From Pseudomonadota bacterium (GTDB lineage: Bacteria > Pseudomonadota > Gammaproteobacteria > Xanthomonadales > Xanthomonadaceae), in contig JAFAFF010000185.1 in assembly GCA_023423605.1 (NCBI GenBank), forward strand, positions 1 to 6,678: a stretch of DNA of 6,678 nt, given 5' to 3'. A program made the translations under genes and the position numbers. The notes below the pieces were generated by a model, which saw only the letters and a list, made by a program, of their open reading frames with translations, searched no databases and was not told where the DNA came from. Every line of letters starts with the position of its first letter. The stretch's first letter is position 1. Shown piece after piece: positions 6,002-6,678 of the stretch.

Positions 6002-6678
6002 TCAGGCGCGGCGCGCCATCATCAGCTTCTTGATCTCGGCGATCGCCAGGGCCGGGTTCAGGCCCTTCGGGCAGGTCCGCGCGCAGTTCATGATGGTGTG
6101 GCAGCGGTACAGCTTGAACGGGTCTTCCAGATCGTCCAGGCGTGCACCGGTGTCCTCATCACGCGAATCGATGATCCAGCGGTAGGCCTGCAGCAGGATC
6201 GCCGGACCCAGGTAACGCTCGCCGTTCCACCAGTAGCTCGGGCAGCTGGTCGAACAGCATGCGCACAGGATGCACTCGTACAGACCGTCCAGCTTCTTGC
6301 GGTCTTCCGGCGACTGCAGGCGCTCGCGGTCCGGCGGCGCCGGGGTCTGGGTGCGGATCCACGGCTTGATGGACGCGTACTGCGCATAGAAATGGGTCAG
6401 GTCCGGCACCAGGTCCTTGACCACGCTCATGTGCGGCAGCGGGTAGATCGGCACTTCGGCCTTGCCGCAATCGGCGATGGCGCGCGTACATGCCAGCGTG
6501 TTGGTGCCGTCGATGTTCATCGCGCACGAACCGCAGATGCCTTCGCGGCATGAACGGCGGAAGGTCAGCGTCGGATCGATCTCGTTCTTGATCTTGATCA
6601 GCGCGTCCAGGACCATCGGCCCGCACGCATCCAGGTCGATCTCGTAGGTATCGGTACGCGGATTGCTGTCGTCATCCG
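6002..6678 (-). CDS. sdhB: SdhB, succinate dehydrogenase iron-sulfur subunit (5' end outside window)
   Basis: SdhB carries electrons from the SdhA flavin to ubiquinone through three iron-sulfur clusters on the cytoplasmic face of the inner membrane. The frame is open to the right edge, so the ATG at 6616 is internal: it sits within the ferredoxin domain, preceded by [11 protein letters not shown]. Numbering from that Met, the [2Fe-2S] ligands are Cys23, 28, 31 and 43 in [10 protein letters not shown] and [15 protein letters not shown] supplies Cys115, 118, 121 and 125, and [12 protein letters not shown] supplies Cys172, 178 and 182. With an offset of 34 these match the remembered E. coli [4Fe-4S] and [3Fe-4S] ligands (149, 152, 155, 216 and 159, 206, 212) exactly. 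All cluster ligands are therefore intact. By that comparison only about 14 or more N-terminal residues are missing. Confidence 0.97.
   Translation of the reverse strand, partial: DDDSNPRTDTYEIDLDACGPMVLDALIKIKNEIDPTLTFRRSCREGICGSCAMNIDGTNTLACTRAIADCGKAEVPIYPLPHMSVVKDLVPDLTHFYAQYASIKPWIRTQTPAPPDRERLQSPEDRKKLDGLYECILCACCSTSCPSYWWNGERYLGPAILLQAYRWIIDSRDEDTGARLDDLEDPFKLYRCHTIMNCARTCPKGLNPALAIAEIKKLMMARRA

Overview
The window is GC-rich chromosomal DNA from a gammaproteobacterium. It is most likely Stenotrophomonas, or a close Xanthomonadaceae relative. The protein sequences point there, and so do the short stem-loops that begin with GTAG, which have the form of the SMAG (REP-type) repeats known from Stenotrophomonas maltophilia. 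This assignment rests on recognition from memory, not on a database search. The genes are ordinary housekeeping genes. I see no phage, IS element, CRISPR array, rRNA or tRNA, and no clearly undescribed system.

Layout. On the plus strand are the 3' part of ftsY (SRP receptor GTPase, open at the left edge) and mutY (adenine DNA glycosylase). mutY starts at a GTG that overlaps the ftsY stop codon. All other genes lie on the minus strand. Read in their own direction from the right edge they are: sdhB (succinate dehydrogenase iron-sulfur subunit, 5' end missing), sdhE (SdhA flavinylation factor), ygfX/cptA (small membrane protein), a LolC/LolE-type permease, lolD (its ATPase), a small predicted lipoprotein, and yggX (Fe(II)-trafficking / oxidative damage protection). 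mutY and yggX converge.

How the genes relate. sdhE overlaps ygfX, ygfX is 23 bp from the permease gene, and the permease gene overlaps lolD. These four genes therefore look like one transcription unit, possibly read through from sdhB. sdhB and sdhE belong to the same process: complex II and the factor that loads FAD onto its flavoprotein. The permease and LolD form the machine that releases outer-membrane lipoproteins from the inner membrane, and the next gene downstream encodes a lipoprotein that should itself be a client. Only one Lol permease gene is present here, which fits a LolDF-type (homodimeric permease) exporter better than the E. coli lolCDE layout.

Intergenic DNA. All three sizeable gaps contain REP-like hairpins. 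An inverted pair separates mutY from yggX, and its GTAG supplies the yggX stop codon. A degenerate hairpin fused to a 19-bp tandem repeat lies between lolD and the lipoprotein gene. Two same-orientation copies lie between sdhB and sdhE. No stretch over 300 bp lacks a gene.
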